Shown here: in pieces, positions 54,192-63,032 of the stretch
How positions within the stretch are numbered: position 1 is the stretch's first letter
Layout of the letters: the number at the start of each line of letters is the position of its first letter
From: an uncultured Eubacteriales bacterium
GTDB taxonomy: Bacteria > Bacillota > Clostridia > Lachnospirales > Lachnospiraceae
Assembly (NCBI GenBank): GCA_900315425.1
Contig: OMZA01000002.1
Location: 62,001-126,000 of the forward strand
Direction: 5' to 3'
Length of the DNA stretch: 64,000 nt
Position numbers and translations under genes: made by a program
Notes under the pieces: model-generated
Told to the model about the DNA's origin: nothing
The model's input: the letters and a program-made list of their open reading frames with translations, nothing else
The model's database searches: none

Positions 54192-55493
54192 ATGGAGTAC
54201 TGTAATCTTGTTTTTAAGCTTTATTTAAAAAATGGAAAAGCATATATAGATAGCGAGGATTTATCAACAGAGTGCGAAGCTGTTGATATTTGTGAAAAGT
54301 TAGAAGATGAGGGATTCGACGAGGTTATGATTTTTAACCTTGCAAACAGTAGGGAAGAACATGAATTAAATATTCATATAGTTAAGGAAGTTATTGAAGG
54401 TACAGACATCAGAGTTCTTCTAGGGGGAGATATTCATGATATAGATGATGTCAAGAGATATCTATATTCAGGGGCAAAGATTGTTATTCTCGATGCTGAT
54501 GTTCAGAATAATAGAGAACTGATAAGTGAATCCTGCGTTAAATTTGGGGCTGATAAGGTTGCAGTTATGTACAATGAAGATGCCAAGGGTGACACGATGG
54601 CAGATGTTGCCAGAGATGTATTTGAACTTGGAGCAGGTCTTCTTATTACCAATAATAAAATTTCTAAGGAACTAGCTAAGAGTTTTGGTGAAATAAATAC
54701 GGATGTTTTATTAACAAATGATGAGATAGAATTTGATGATGTTGTGGAATACAGCAAATACACCGATTTATATGGTATCAGTTCTAAGGCGTTAATTAAA
54801 AACATAGAAGATGTAATGTATGTTAAGAATCAATTAAAGAAAGCCGGTGTCAGAGTAAATTCTTTTGAAAGTAAAATAAATTTTTCTGATTTTAAGCTTA
54901 ATGAACAAGGATTAATTCCGGTTGTTGTTCAGGAATATAAGACAGGTCAGGTACTTATGGTTGCATATATGAATGAGGAATCCTTTAACGAGACCATAAG
55001 AACCGGAAAAATGACGTATTACAGTAGATCAAGACAAAGCTTGTGGCTTAAAGGAGAGACTTCAGGACATTTTCAGTTTGTAAAATCTCTAAAAGTTGAT
55101 TGTGATAAAGACACTATTCTTGCAAAAGTAAAACAGATAGGTGTAGCTTGCCACACAGGAAGCTATTCTTGTTTCTTTAATGAATTAGTACAAAAAGAAT
55201 ATGATGACAAGAATCCGTTAAATACATTTAAAGATGTATATGATGTTATTCTTGATAGAAAGAATAATCCTAAGGAAACCTCATATACCAATGAACTTTT
55301 AAATAAAGGTACAGATAATATCCTTAAAAAACTTGGTGAAGAATCAGCAGATATAGTTATAGCAACTAAGAATGGCAATAAAGATGAAACGGTATATCAG
55401 ATTGCTGATTATATGTATCATCTTATGGTGTTAATGGCAGATAGGGATATTAGCTGGGAAGATGTTACCAGAGAATTAATAAGAAGAAGATAG
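54192..55493 (+). CDS. hisI: HisIE (phosphoribosyl-AMP cyclohydrolase / phosphoribosyl-ATP diphosphatase) with N-terminal HisA/HisF-like domain
   Basis: This three-part protein has 433 residues. Residues about 1-215 look like a HisA/HisF (beta/alpha)8 barrel (VLLGGDIHDIDDVKRYLYSGAKIVI), but the catalytic Asp at the end of the first strand is absent (LVFKLYLKNG). Residues about 225-325 are HisI (VVVQEYKTGQVLMVAYMNEESF, YYSRSRQSLWLKGETSG, VACHTGSYSCFF). Residues about 335-433 are HisE (LGEESADIVIATKN, DYMYHLMVLM). HisI and HisE catalyse steps 3 and 2 of the pathway. ATG 54192 has AAAGGTGA upstream; TTG 54168 and ATG 54177 are weaker. It is the last his gene here; hisH, hisA, hisF and hisC are not in the window. 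Confidence 0.9.
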   Translation: MEYCNLVFKLYLKNGKAYIDSEDLSTECEAVDICEKLEDEGFDEVMIFNLANSREEHELNIHIVKEVIEGTDIRVLLGGDIHDIDDVKRYLYSGAKIVILDADVQNNRELISESCVKFGADKVAVMYNEDAKGDTMADVARDVFELGAGLLITNNKISKELAKSFGEINTDVLLTNDEIEFDDVVEYSKYTDLYGISSKALIKNIEDVMYVKNQLKKAGVRVNSFESKINFSDFKLNEQGLIPVVVQEYKTGQVLMVAYMNEESFNETIRTGKMTYYSRSRQSLWLKGETSGHFQFVKSLKVDCDKDTILAKVKQIGVACHTGSYSCFFNELVQKEYDDKNPLNTFKDVYDVILDRKNNPKETSYTNELLNKGTDNILKKLGEESADIVIATKNGNKDETVYQIADYMYHLMVLMADRDISWEDVTRELIRRR

Positions 55494-55526
55494 TAAATAT
55501 AGCAAGAAGATACCGGGAGGTATAAT

Positions 55527-57395
55527 GTGGGCAAGTTAGCTCTTGATGATGAGATATTATTAAGTATAGAAAAACCAGAGAGATATATAGGTGGCGAGGT
55601 CAATATGGTAAAAAAAGACCCCGCTACTATTGATATTAGAGTAGCAATGTGTTTCCCGGATGTGTACGAAATTGGTATGTCGCATCTGGGAATTCAGATA
55701 CTCTATGATATGTTTAATAAACGAAGTGACACATATTGCGAAAGAGTATATTCACCATGGTTGGATTTGGATAAGATTATGAGAGAAAAGAACATAAGCT
55801 TATTCACTTTGGAAACACAAAGTCCTGTTAAACTCATGGATTTCTTAGGGATAACTTTGCAGTATGAAATGTGTTATACAAATATTCTACAAGTTCTTGA
55901 ATTATCCCAAATTCCAATTTATGCAAAAGACAGAACTGAAGAGGACCCAATTGTTATGGGTGGAGGTCCATGTTCTTATAATCCGGAACCTATAGCGGAT
56001 TTCTTTGATTTCTTTTATATGGGAGAGGGAGAGGTCAGATATAATGAGATATTTGACTTGTATAAAAAAGTTCGTGCTGAAGGTGGCACAAGAGAGGATT
56101 ATCTAGAGAGAATTGCAGAGATAGAAGGTGTCTATGTTCCAAAGTTCTATGATGTAGAATACAATGAAGATGGAACGATTAAAAGTTTTACACCTAATAA
56201 TCCCCATGCCAAAGAAAAGATTACCAAACAGCTTTGCATAGATATGGATACTGATTATTATCCGGAGAAACCTTTGGTTCCATTTTGTAAGGCAACCCAA
56301 GACCGAGTGGTATTGGAAATTCAAAGAGGCTGTATAAGACAGTGCAGATTCTGTCAGGCCGGTTCAGTTTATAAGCCGGTAAGAGAAAGAAGTCTTGAAT
56401 ATCTTAAAGATAAGGCATATAAAATGCTTAAAAGTACCGGACACGAAGAGATTTCTTTAAGTTCTCTTAGCTCTAGCGATTATAGTGAGTTGGCTGGAAT
56501 AGTTAATTTTCTAATAGATGAATTTAAAGGAAAGGGTGTAAATATATCCCTTCCAAGTCTTCGTATTGATTCCTTTGCTTTAGATGTTATGAGTAAAGTT
56601 CAGGATGTTAGAAAAAGTTCGCTTACATTTGCTCCTGAAGCAGGCTCCCAGCGTATGAGAAATGTTATAAACAAAGGATTAACAGAAGATGTGATTTTGC
56701 ATGGGGCTTCTTTAGCCTTCCATGGAGGATGGAACAGAGTTAAGTTATATTTTATGTTGGGACTTCCGGGAGAAGAAGTGGAAGATATGGAAGGTATAGC
56801 AGACCTTTCCGAAAAAATTGCTGAGTTGTACTATGAAGAGATACCAAAAGAAGAGAGACATGGAAAAGTTAGTATCGTAGCATCTACATCCTTCTTTGTG
56901 CCTAAGCCATTTACTCCATTTCAGTGGGCTTCTATGAATACTAAAGAGCAGTTCTTATCAAAGGCAAGAATAGTAAATACAAAAATGAAGTCTTTACTGA
57001 ATCATAAGAGTATTAGGTACAATTGGCACGAAGCAGATGTATCGGTTCTTGAAGGACTTCTTGCCAGAGGTGACAGAAAAATTTCTAAGGTTATATATGA
57101 TGCATATAAAGGTGGAGCTTTATATGATTCGTGGTCAGATTCTTTCGACAATAATATATGGGAAAAGGCCATAGCTGACAATAACGTGGATATGGATTTC
57201 TATATAAGCAGGGAAAGAGATTTGGATGAAATATTGCCATGGGATTTTATAGATATTGGAGTAACCAAGCAATTTCTGAAAAAAGAATGGGAAAGGGCTA
57301 AACAGGAACTAGTTACTCCTAATTGCAGAACCAAGTGTGCAGGATGTGGAGCAGCCAGATTCGGAGGAGGTGTATGTTTTGAAGATAAGAATTAA
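55527..57395 (+). CDS. B12-binding-type radical SAM protein (TIGR03960-like)
   Basis: The 622-residue protein has an N-terminal cobalamin-binding-like domain (AMCFPDVYEIGMSHLGIQIL, DPIVMGGGPCSYNPEPIADF) and a radical SAM core with the Cx3Cx2C cluster in RGCIRQCRFCQAG. Two late Cys pairs (RTKCAGCGA) close the protein. The family is always next to a DUF2344 protein, as here, and its reaction is unknown. GTG 55527 follows GGGAGG by six bases; an ATG at 55525 is out of frame and stops at once. Confidence 0.88.
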   Translation: MGKLALDDEILLSIEKPERYIGGEVNMVKKDPATIDIRVAMCFPDVYEIGMSHLGIQILYDMFNKRSDTYCERVYSPWLDLDKIMREKNISLFTLETQSPVKLMDFLGITLQYEMCYTNILQVLELSQIPIYAKDRTEEDPIVMGGGPCSYNPEPIADFFDFFYMGEGEVRYNEIFDLYKKVRAEGGTREDYLERIAEIEGVYVPKFYDVEYNEDGTIKSFTPNNPHAKEKITKQLCIDMDTDYYPEKPLVPFCKATQDRVVLEIQRGCIRQCRFCQAGSVYKPVRERSLEYLKDKAYKMLKSTGHEEISLSSLSSSDYSELAGIVNFLIDEFKGKGVNISLPSLRIDSFALDVMSKVQDVRKSSLTFAPEAGSQRMRNVINKGLTEDVILHGASLAFHGGWNRVKLYFMLGLPGEEVEDMEGIADLSEKIAELYYEEIPKEERHGKVSIVASTSFFVPKPFTPFQWASMNTKEQFLSKARIVNTKMKSLLNHKSIRYNWHEADVSVLEGLLARGDRKISKVIYDAYKGGALYDSWSDSFDNNIWEKAIADNNVDMDFYISRERDLDEILPWDFIDIGVTKQFLKKEWERAKQELVTPNCRTKCAGCGAARFGGGVCFEDKN

Positions 57396-58071
57396 ATTTG
57401 CCAAAACCGGATCTATGAAGTTCATAGGACACCTTGATGTTATGAGATATTTTCAAAAAGCCATGCGAAGAGCAGAGGTAGATATAGCATATAGTGAGGG
57501 ATTTAGCCCTCATCAGAAAATGTCTTTTGCCCAGCCCTTAGGAGTTGGATTAACAAGTTCCGGAGAATACTTTGATATAGAAGCCAACTCTACACAATCA
57601 TCACAGGAGATGATTAAAAGGTTAAATGCTGTTATGGTTGAGGGAATGGAAGTGTTGGATTATAAAAGACTTCCAGATGATTCAAAAAATGCTATGGCCT
57701 CTATATACGCTGCCGATTATAATGTGGTCTTTAGAGAGAAATATAAACCGGATATTGATATAAAGACAGAGTTTGAAAAATTTATGAGCCAGGACACTAT
57801 AACCATTGTAAAGAAAACAAAGAAAAGTGAACGAGAGATAGACATCAAAGAGTTAATATTAGACTACAAAGTGGACCAGGAAGTAATATTTCTAAAGACT
57901 AATGCCAGCTCAGGTAATAATCTTAAACCAGACCTTGTGATGAAAGCTTTTGTGGAATACGAAGGTATAGAATATAATAAATTCATGATAATGGTGGAAA
58001 GATTGGATTTGTATGGATATGAAAATGAAAAGTTCATATCCTTAAATGATTACGGAGAAACAATATATTGA
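57379..58071 (+). CDS. DUF2344 (TIGR03936) protein
   Basis: The 230-residue protein starts with the family motif MKIRIKFAKTGSMKFIGHLD and has FSPHQKMSFAQPLGVGLTSSGEY. The function is unknown, but it is the constant partner of the radical SAM gene it overlaps by 17 bases; in some bacteria the two are fused. TTG 57379 is chosen because GGAGGAGG ends eight bases upstream; an in-frame GTG at 57370 overlaps that site. Confidence 0.86.
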   Translation: MKIRIKFAKTGSMKFIGHLDVMRYFQKAMRRAEVDIAYSEGFSPHQKMSFAQPLGVGLTSSGEYFDIEANSTQSSQEMIKRLNAVMVEGMEVLDYKRLPDDSKNAMASIYAADYNVVFREKYKPDIDIKTEFEKFMSQDTITIVKKTKKSEREIDIKELILDYKVDQEVIFLKTNASSGNNLKPDLVMKAFVEYEGIEYNKFMIMVERLDLYGYENEKFISLNDYGETIY

Positions 58072-59276
58072 ATAAGCTAATAATAACCAAATTGCAGGTT
58101 AATGATAAAGAGAAAATATTTTCAGGCTTACATGATGGTAAAAGATTTTTCAAAGTGAATTTTGATGACGTAGATGATAACCAGATTAATATTGGAGACA
58201 TTTATGTTTGCAAAGTAAAAGAAGTGGTCAAAAATATATCGGCTGCATTTGTAGAATTTATACCGGGGGAAAAAGGGTATCTTTCGCTGGATTCCAATAA
58301 TGAATTCATTTTTATGAATAATAAAAATGGAGGAGGATTGGTGCCTGGTGATGAATTGCTGGTACAACTTGTGAAATTAAATACTGGTTCAAAATATCAC
58401 GTAGTATCTTCTGGAATATCTTTATCTGGAGAATATATAGCATTGAATCTGTTTAAAACCGGTGTAGGGTGTTCTAATAAGATTAAAGATTCGGAATATA
58501 AAAAGCAGTCCCAGCAGGTTATTCTTAAAGAATTAGATGAATTTAAGGTTAGAACAGGTATTCAATGTGGAGCTGTAATCAGAACCAATGCCTATGAGAC
58601 ACAGATAGAAAATGTTATTGAAGAATTACATGTGTTAGAAGAAAAAATTCTTACATACATAGAGAATTCTAAGTATTTAAAAGCTCCGGTTAGGATAACA
58701 AGAGGAGAAAAAGAATATAATAGTATAATAAAAGGGGCTTACACCAATGAAATACAATGCATTGTTACTGATCAGGAAAGCATATACAATGAATTGTTGC
58801 AGGATGATTATATAGTTCAAAAGGAAATGGAATTAAAACTATATGAGGATAATCTGCAACCGCTTTACAAACTGTACGATGTAGAGGGATTGATAAAAGA
58901 TATTACAAAGAGAAATGTCTGGTTAAAATCAGGAGGCAATTTAGTAATTGATACAACTGAAGCCATGACAGTAATTGATGTTAATTCGGCCAAATTCAAC
59001 AATGGAAAAAGCCACGAGAAAACCAGTTATAAAATAAATCTTGAAGCTGCAAAAGAAATCATATATCAATTAACCCTTCGTAACATTTCAGGAATAATCA
59101 TAGTTGACTTTATAAATATGACAAGTGATGAGTGTAAAAAAAATGTATTAGAAGTTCTTAGAAAAGAAGCAAAAAAAGACAGGATAAAAACAGTTGTAGT
59201 TGATATGACAAAATTAAACCTTGTGGAAATAACCAGGAAAAGAATATCAACTCCAGTAAATGAACAGATAAAATAA
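58068..59276 (+). CDS. rng: Ribonuclease E/G family protein, short form
   Basis: The 402-residue protein has an S1-like domain (DIYVCKVKEVVKNISAAFVEFIPGEKGYLSL), a 5' sensor/RNase H-like region and the DNase I-like catalytic segment with Asp in TVIDVNSAKF and in IIVDFINM. It processes rRNA or decays mRNA by analogy to RNase G. It ends shortly after LVEITRKRIS and lacks the CPxC zinc-link and small domain of the Escherichia coli enzyme. TTG 58068 overlaps the previous stop and has GGAGAA ten bases upstream. The usual downstream rplU-rpmA genes are absent here. Confidence 0.88.
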   Translation: MNKLIITKLQVNDKEKIFSGLHDGKRFFKVNFDDVDDNQINIGDIYVCKVKEVVKNISAAFVEFIPGEKGYLSLDSNNEFIFMNNKNGGGLVPGDELLVQLVKLNTGSKYHVVSSGISLSGEYIALNLFKTGVGCSNKIKDSEYKKQSQQVILKELDEFKVRTGIQCGAVIRTNAYETQIENVIEELHVLEEKILTYIENSKYLKAPVRITRGEKEYNSIIKGAYTNEIQCIVTDQESIYNELLQDDYIVQKEMELKLYEDNLQPLYKLYDVEGLIKDITKRNVWLKSGGNLVIDTTEAMTVIDVNSAKFNNGKSHEKTSYKINLEAAKEIIYQLTLRNISGIIIVDFINMTSDECKKNVLEVLRKEAKKDRIKTVVVDMTKLNLVEITRKRISTPVNEQIK

Positions 59277-59318
59277 AGCAGTGGACATATCACAGTGTCC
59301 ACTGCTTTTTATTTTAAT
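59277..59318. terminator. Bidirectional terminator between rng and the CheX-like gene
   Basis: AGCAGTGGACA (59277-59287) pairs perfectly with 59296-59306, followed by TTTTATTTT. The stop codon of the convergent gene lies in the T run. Confidence 0.85.
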
Positions 59319-60193
59319 ATTAATGAAAATCTAATTGTTCCAAATGGATACTGAAATGGAAGTATTACTCTATCCATTAAATCTATTGGAGTTAAGGTTT
59401 CAAATAATCCAGGTGGTTCAAGAGAAAGTTCCACTTGTTGATTGTTTGATTCGTTTACAGTGAATAACCCATTAATAAGATTTAAAAAATCCTGGGTGGC
59501 TGATTCTGCATATTCGTTAAGGTCATAAAGTTCTTCACCGGAATATCTTTCTGCAAAATGAATTAAAGTGGTTTCATCTGCAAATAGTAAAATGGTGTTT
59601 TCAAAGTTCCCATGTATATGCTGGGACATAACCTTATATGATGTTGAACGAATATCATATTCAGGGTTAAGAGGTGTAAAATCATCGCCGATAAATCTTA
59701 TTAAATCGTTTATAAGTAGAGATACATATTTTTTGTATTGATTTGGATAAGAAGTAGAAGAAAAATCATAAACTTTGTTAAGTATATAATTAGAATCTTC
59801 TTGTCCATTTACCAGGAGTTTGTTGTCATATTTGTAATATTTTTTGTATGAATTAAGAATAGATTCAAAATCTTTTTCTGTTATAAAACCTTTTTCTATA
59901 ATCGCCTGACCTAATAATAAGTACCCCTTTGGCTGATCATTTAATAGTTCCTGAACCTGTTCTTTTGTTAGATAACCTAATTCAATAGCTATATCCCCGA
60001 ATTTTTTGTCTTTTAAAACTTGTGTGTCATGAACTCTGGCAACCTGACTAGAAGTCATGTATCCTGAGTTAATGGCTAAAACCCCTAATTTCAATCTTGT
60101 ATTTTGGGTATCCTCTAATGCACTAATAATTTGTTCTTTAGTTAAAATGTTTTGATTTAGAAGATAATTTCCAAAAAATTGTGAGAATAACAA
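59309..60193 (-). CDS. CheX-like phosphatase domain protein with N-terminal MshEN-like repeats
   Basis: The 294-residue protein starts with two or three repeats of the type II secretion ATPase N-terminal fold (LLNQNILTKEQIISALEDTQ; KFGDIAIELGYLTKEQVQELL; LLGQAIIEKGFITEKDFESIL), the fold that binds c-di-GMP in MshE. Residues about 160-294 resemble CheX/CheC phosphatases (LNEYAESATQDFLNLINGLF, with Glu and Asn in the helix where the phosphatase residues lie). It abuts the CheY-like gene with no gap, so it probably dephosphorylates or binds that regulator. It starts one base after the cheY-like stop. Confidence 0.72.
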   Translation of the reverse strand: MLFSQFFGNYLLNQNILTKEQIISALEDTQNTRLKLGVLAINSGYMTSSQVARVHDTQVLKDKKFGDIAIELGYLTKEQVQELLNDQPKGYLLLGQAIIEKGFITEKDFESILNSYKKYYKYDNKLLVNGQEDSNYILNKVYDFSSTSYPNQYKKYVSLLINDLIRFIGDDFTPLNPEYDIRSTSYKVMSQHIHGNFENTILLFADETTLIHFAERYSGEELYDLNEYAESATQDFLNLINGLFTVNESNNQQVELSLEPPGLFETLTPIDLMDRVILPFQYPFGTIRFSLILK

Positions 60194-60586
60194 TTAAATA
60201 CCCCCTTCGTCATCGTCCTCCAAGAAAGTATCTATCAGTTTTTTAACCTGCGCTGAATCCAAAGGTTTTTGAAGGAAATCCTTTGCGCCTGCTTTAATAG
60301 CATCCTTTAAATATGACTGTGTTCCAACAGATGAAGCCATAACTACGGTTGCTTCGTCGTCAATTTCCAGAATTCCTTTTAGGGCTTCGATTCCATCCAT
60401 CTTAGGCATTACTATGTCCATGAAGACGATATCTGGATTGTTAGCTGTATATTGAGTAATAGCAACTTCTCCATCTTCAGCTTCGTATATATCTTTACAA
60501 CCTAAAGAATTTAGGTAATCTCTTAGTTTTTTACGAGATAAAATAGAGTCGTCGCAAATAAGAACCTTTAACTCTTGAATGTCCAT
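60194..60586 (-). CDS. CheY-like single-domain response regulator
   Basis: The 130-residue receiver domain has the acidic pair Asp12/Asp13, the phosphoacceptor Asp57 in VFMDIVMPKMDG, MASSVGTQ for the Thr/Ser switch position, and the conserved Lys in FLQKPLD. There is no output domain. GGAG precedes the ATG. It is first in a two-gene - strand unit with the CheX-like protein. Confidence 0.92.
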   Translation of the reverse strand: MDIQELKVLICDDSILSRKKLRDYLNSLGCKDIYEAEDGEVAITQYTANNPDIVFMDIVMPKMDGIEALKGILEIDDEATVVMASSVGTQSYLKDAIKAGAKDFLQKPLDSAQVKKLIDTFLEDDDEGGI

Positions 60587-60634
60587 TGATTAATACTCCT
60601 TTCTGCATACATATTAATCCTCGAATGTACCTTA

Positions 60635-60663
60635 ATTTTATAATAAAAAGGTATAAAAATCAA
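60635..60663 (-). promoter_or_regulatory. Promoter of the CheY/CheX-like pair
   Basis: On the - strand TTGATT (60658-60663), 17 bases, TAAAAT (60635-60640), about 50 bases before the start codon. Confidence 0.6.
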
Positions 60664-60765
60664 CTAAAGTATAAAGGTATAAATCCGCGAAAGCTTCTTG
60701 TTGAAAACCTATATGAAAGATAGTAAAATCTTGTATTAGTGGAAAATGGGATAATTCAGACGATT

Positions 60766-60781
60766 GTGATTTTATAATCAC
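60766..60781. promoter_or_regulatory. Operator-like palindrome before the OmpR-type regulator gene
   Basis: GTGATT TTAT AATCAC is a perfect 6-base inverted repeat with a four-base centre, in the 250-base divergent region. A TATAAT (60773-60778) lies within it and another at 60796-60801, without convincing -35 boxes. It could bind the downstream response regulator; this is a guess from position. Confidence 0.4.
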
Positions 60782-60854
60782 TTAAGCGTCACAAATATAA
60801 TGTATTTTTATTATGTAATATACATTCGGATTTTACATAAGGAGGGTGATTTTT

Positions 60855-61529
60855 ATGAGCAGATTATTAGTAGTTGACGATGAGGAAAAGATAAGGGTAG
60901 TAATAAGAAAATATGCAGAATTCGAAGGATATGAAATTGAAGAAGCATCCAATGGAATTGATGCAGTTGAAAAGAGTAAAAAGAAAGATTACGACCTTAT
61001 AATATTAGATATTATGATGCCGGAATTGGATGGCTTTTCTACTTGTAGAAAAATAAGAGAGAATAAAGATACTCCAATAATAATGCTTTCTGCAAGAGGT
61101 GAGGAATATGATAAGATACATGGATTCGAGCTTGGTATCGATGATTATGTGGTTAAACCTTTTTCACCAAGGGAACTTATGATGAGAGTTAAAGCGGTTC
61201 TTGCCAGAGGAAAGGTAACAAAAAGAGAATCTGAACATGAAGTTTATGATATAGAAGGACTTCATATAGATTTTACAGGAAGAATAGTTACTGTAGATGG
61301 AGAGAACGTAAGCATGACTCCAAAAGAGTATGATTTATTATTCTATTTGGTATCTAATAGAGGTATTGCACTTACAAGAGAAAGAATAATTAGTGATGTG
61401 TGGGGATATGATTACTACGGTGATGATAGAACTCTTGACACACATATCAAATTACTTAGAAGCAGCATTGGAAAATATAGAAAATATTTGGTTACGTTAA
61501 GAGGAGTTGGATATAGATTTGAAGGCTAA
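60855..61529 (+). CDS. OmpR/PhoB-type response regulator
   Basis: The 224-residue protein has a receiver domain (Asp8/Asp9, phosphoacceptor Asp52 in LIILDIMMPELDG, Lys in YVVKPFSP) and a winged-helix DNA-binding domain (MTPKEYDLLFYLVSNRG; YYGDDRTLDTHIKLLRSSIG). ATG 60855 follows GGAGGG; GTG 60846 overlaps that site. It is overlapped by its cognate kinase gene. Likely targets are the adjacent VTC/DUF4956 genes or itself, by position only. Confidence 0.94.
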   Translation: MSRLLVVDDEEKIRVVIRKYAEFEGYEIEEASNGIDAVEKSKKKDYDLIILDIMMPELDGFSTCRKIRENKDTPIIMLSARGEEYDKIHGFELGIDDYVVKPFSPRELMMRVKAVLARGKVTKRESEHEVYDIEGLHIDFTGRIVTVDGENVSMTPKEYDLLFYLVSNRGIALTRERIISDVWGYDYYGDDRTLDTHIKLLRSSIGKYRKYLVTLRGVGYRFEG

Positions 61530-63027
61530 AACAATTAGTATCAAATGGAAAATATTTGTATATTTAATTGGTTTTTGTGCCATATTACTGACATTCCTAT
61601 GGATATTTCAAACTGTATATCTTAGTAAATTCTATAAACTGATAAAAAAGAATGAGATATCCTCAGTTATAGACAAGGTAGAAGGGATGATTGGTGATGA
61701 AGACATTGAGGACCAGTTATCAGACATGGCAAGAGAGAGTGAGAGCTGTATTATTGTTACTAATTCAGAAGGTGATAGTTTATATTCTGCAGAGTTTCAT
61801 TTTAATTGTGTTCTCCATAATTTATCTTCAAATGAATTAAAAAAGTTGTATAGTAAAGTTGAAAATAACGGTTATGTATATGAAATTGAAACATCTAAAC
61901 ATGAATCTACAGATAAAACTGAAAGAAAAAAGAGAGGCATGGGTGGAAAAGTAGGAAGAGAAGATTTTAATCCACCAGCTAAACTGGCGAGCGAACTTAA
62001 GCCAGAGGATAGTTTAATTCTTGCAAAAATTGTCACTGTAGATGGTGTTAATTATGGAATATTTGTTTGTTCTAATATTACTCCGGTTGACGCAGTTACA
62101 CATACTATAAGAGTTCAGTTAATATTTGTAAGTATACTGATGATAATATTAGCATTAATATTATCCCTGGTAATATCTAAAAGAGTTTCAAAATCAATAA
62201 TTAATTTAAATGATTCAGCAAAGGAAATGGCTAAAGGTAATTTTGATGTAAAGTTTGAGGGTAATGATTACAGAGAAATCTATGAATTATCAGAAACCTT
62301 AAATAATACGGCGAAAGAACTGGGAAGAGCGGATGAAATGAAACATGATTTGATAGCTAATGTTTCCCATGATTTAAGAACGCCGCTTACAATGATTACA
62401 GCTTATTCAGAAATTATGAGAGATATTCCGGGAGAGAATACTCCGGAGAATGTCCAAGTAGTTATAGATGAAGCTAATAGACTCACCACATTAGTAAATG
62501 ATCTTTTAAATTTATCAAAAATTCAGGCAGGTGTTGCCAGTCTTGAAACTAAAGATTATGATTTAACAGAGAGCATAAATGGTGTGGTGGAAAGAAATGC
62601 TAAATTACTAGAACCATATGGTTATAAAGTTGTTTTTGGATATGATAGACATGTATATGTAAATGCTGATGAATTCAAGATTTATCAGGTAATATATAAT
62701 CTTTTGGGAAATGCAGTTAATTATACCGGAGAAGATAAAAGGGTAACAATTTCTCAAAAGGTAATAGATGACAAAGTTAGAATAGAGGTTATAGATACAG
62801 GAGAAGGGATAGAACCAGATAAACTCTCATATGTATGGGATAGATACTATAAAGTTGATAAAACCCATAAGAGAGCAGTAATTGGAACTGGATTAGGTTT
62901 ATCTATTGTAAAAAATATACTTGAATTACACAACGCAAAATACGGTGTGAACAGTCAGGTAGGTAAAGGAAGTACGTTCTGGTTTGAAATGAAAATGGTA
63001 AATGAAAATCTATCAGGAAAGGAGTGA
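61519..63027 (+). CDS. Sensor histidine kinase
   Basis: The protein of about 502 residues has a membrane segment near the N-terminus (FVYLIGFCAILLTFLWIF), an extracellular sensor region of about 170 residues, a second membrane segment (LIFVSILMIILALILSLVIS), a HAMP linker, a HisKA domain with phospho-His about residue 284 in VSHDLRTPLT, and a HATPase domain (NLLGNAVNY, VIDTGEGIEP, GTGLGLSIVKNIL). I prefer TTG 61519 (AGGAG 12 bases upstream). TTG 61507 is possible but too close to that site. It overlaps the regulator gene, so the two are coupled. Confidence 0.92.
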   Translation: MKAKTISIKWKIFVYLIGFCAILLTFLWIFQTVYLSKFYKLIKKNEISSVIDKVEGMIGDEDIEDQLSDMARESESCIIVTNSEGDSLYSAEFHFNCVLHNLSSNELKKLYSKVENNGYVYEIETSKHESTDKTERKKRGMGGKVGREDFNPPAKLASELKPEDSLILAKIVTVDGVNYGIFVCSNITPVDAVTHTIRVQLIFVSILMIILALILSLVISKRVSKSIINLNDSAKEMAKGNFDVKFEGNDYREIYELSETLNNTAKELGRADEMKHDLIANVSHDLRTPLTMITAYSEIMRDIPGENTPENVQVVIDEANRLTTLVNDLLNLSKIQAGVASLETKDYDLTESINGVVERNAKLLEPYGYKVVFGYDRHVYVNADEFKIYQVIYNLLGNAVNYTGEDKRVTISQKVIDDKVRIEVIDTGEGIEPDKLSYVWDRYYKVDKTHKRAVIGTGLGLSIVKNILELHNAKYGVNSQVGKGSTFWFEMKMVNENLSGKE

Positions 63028-63032
63028 TCTTT

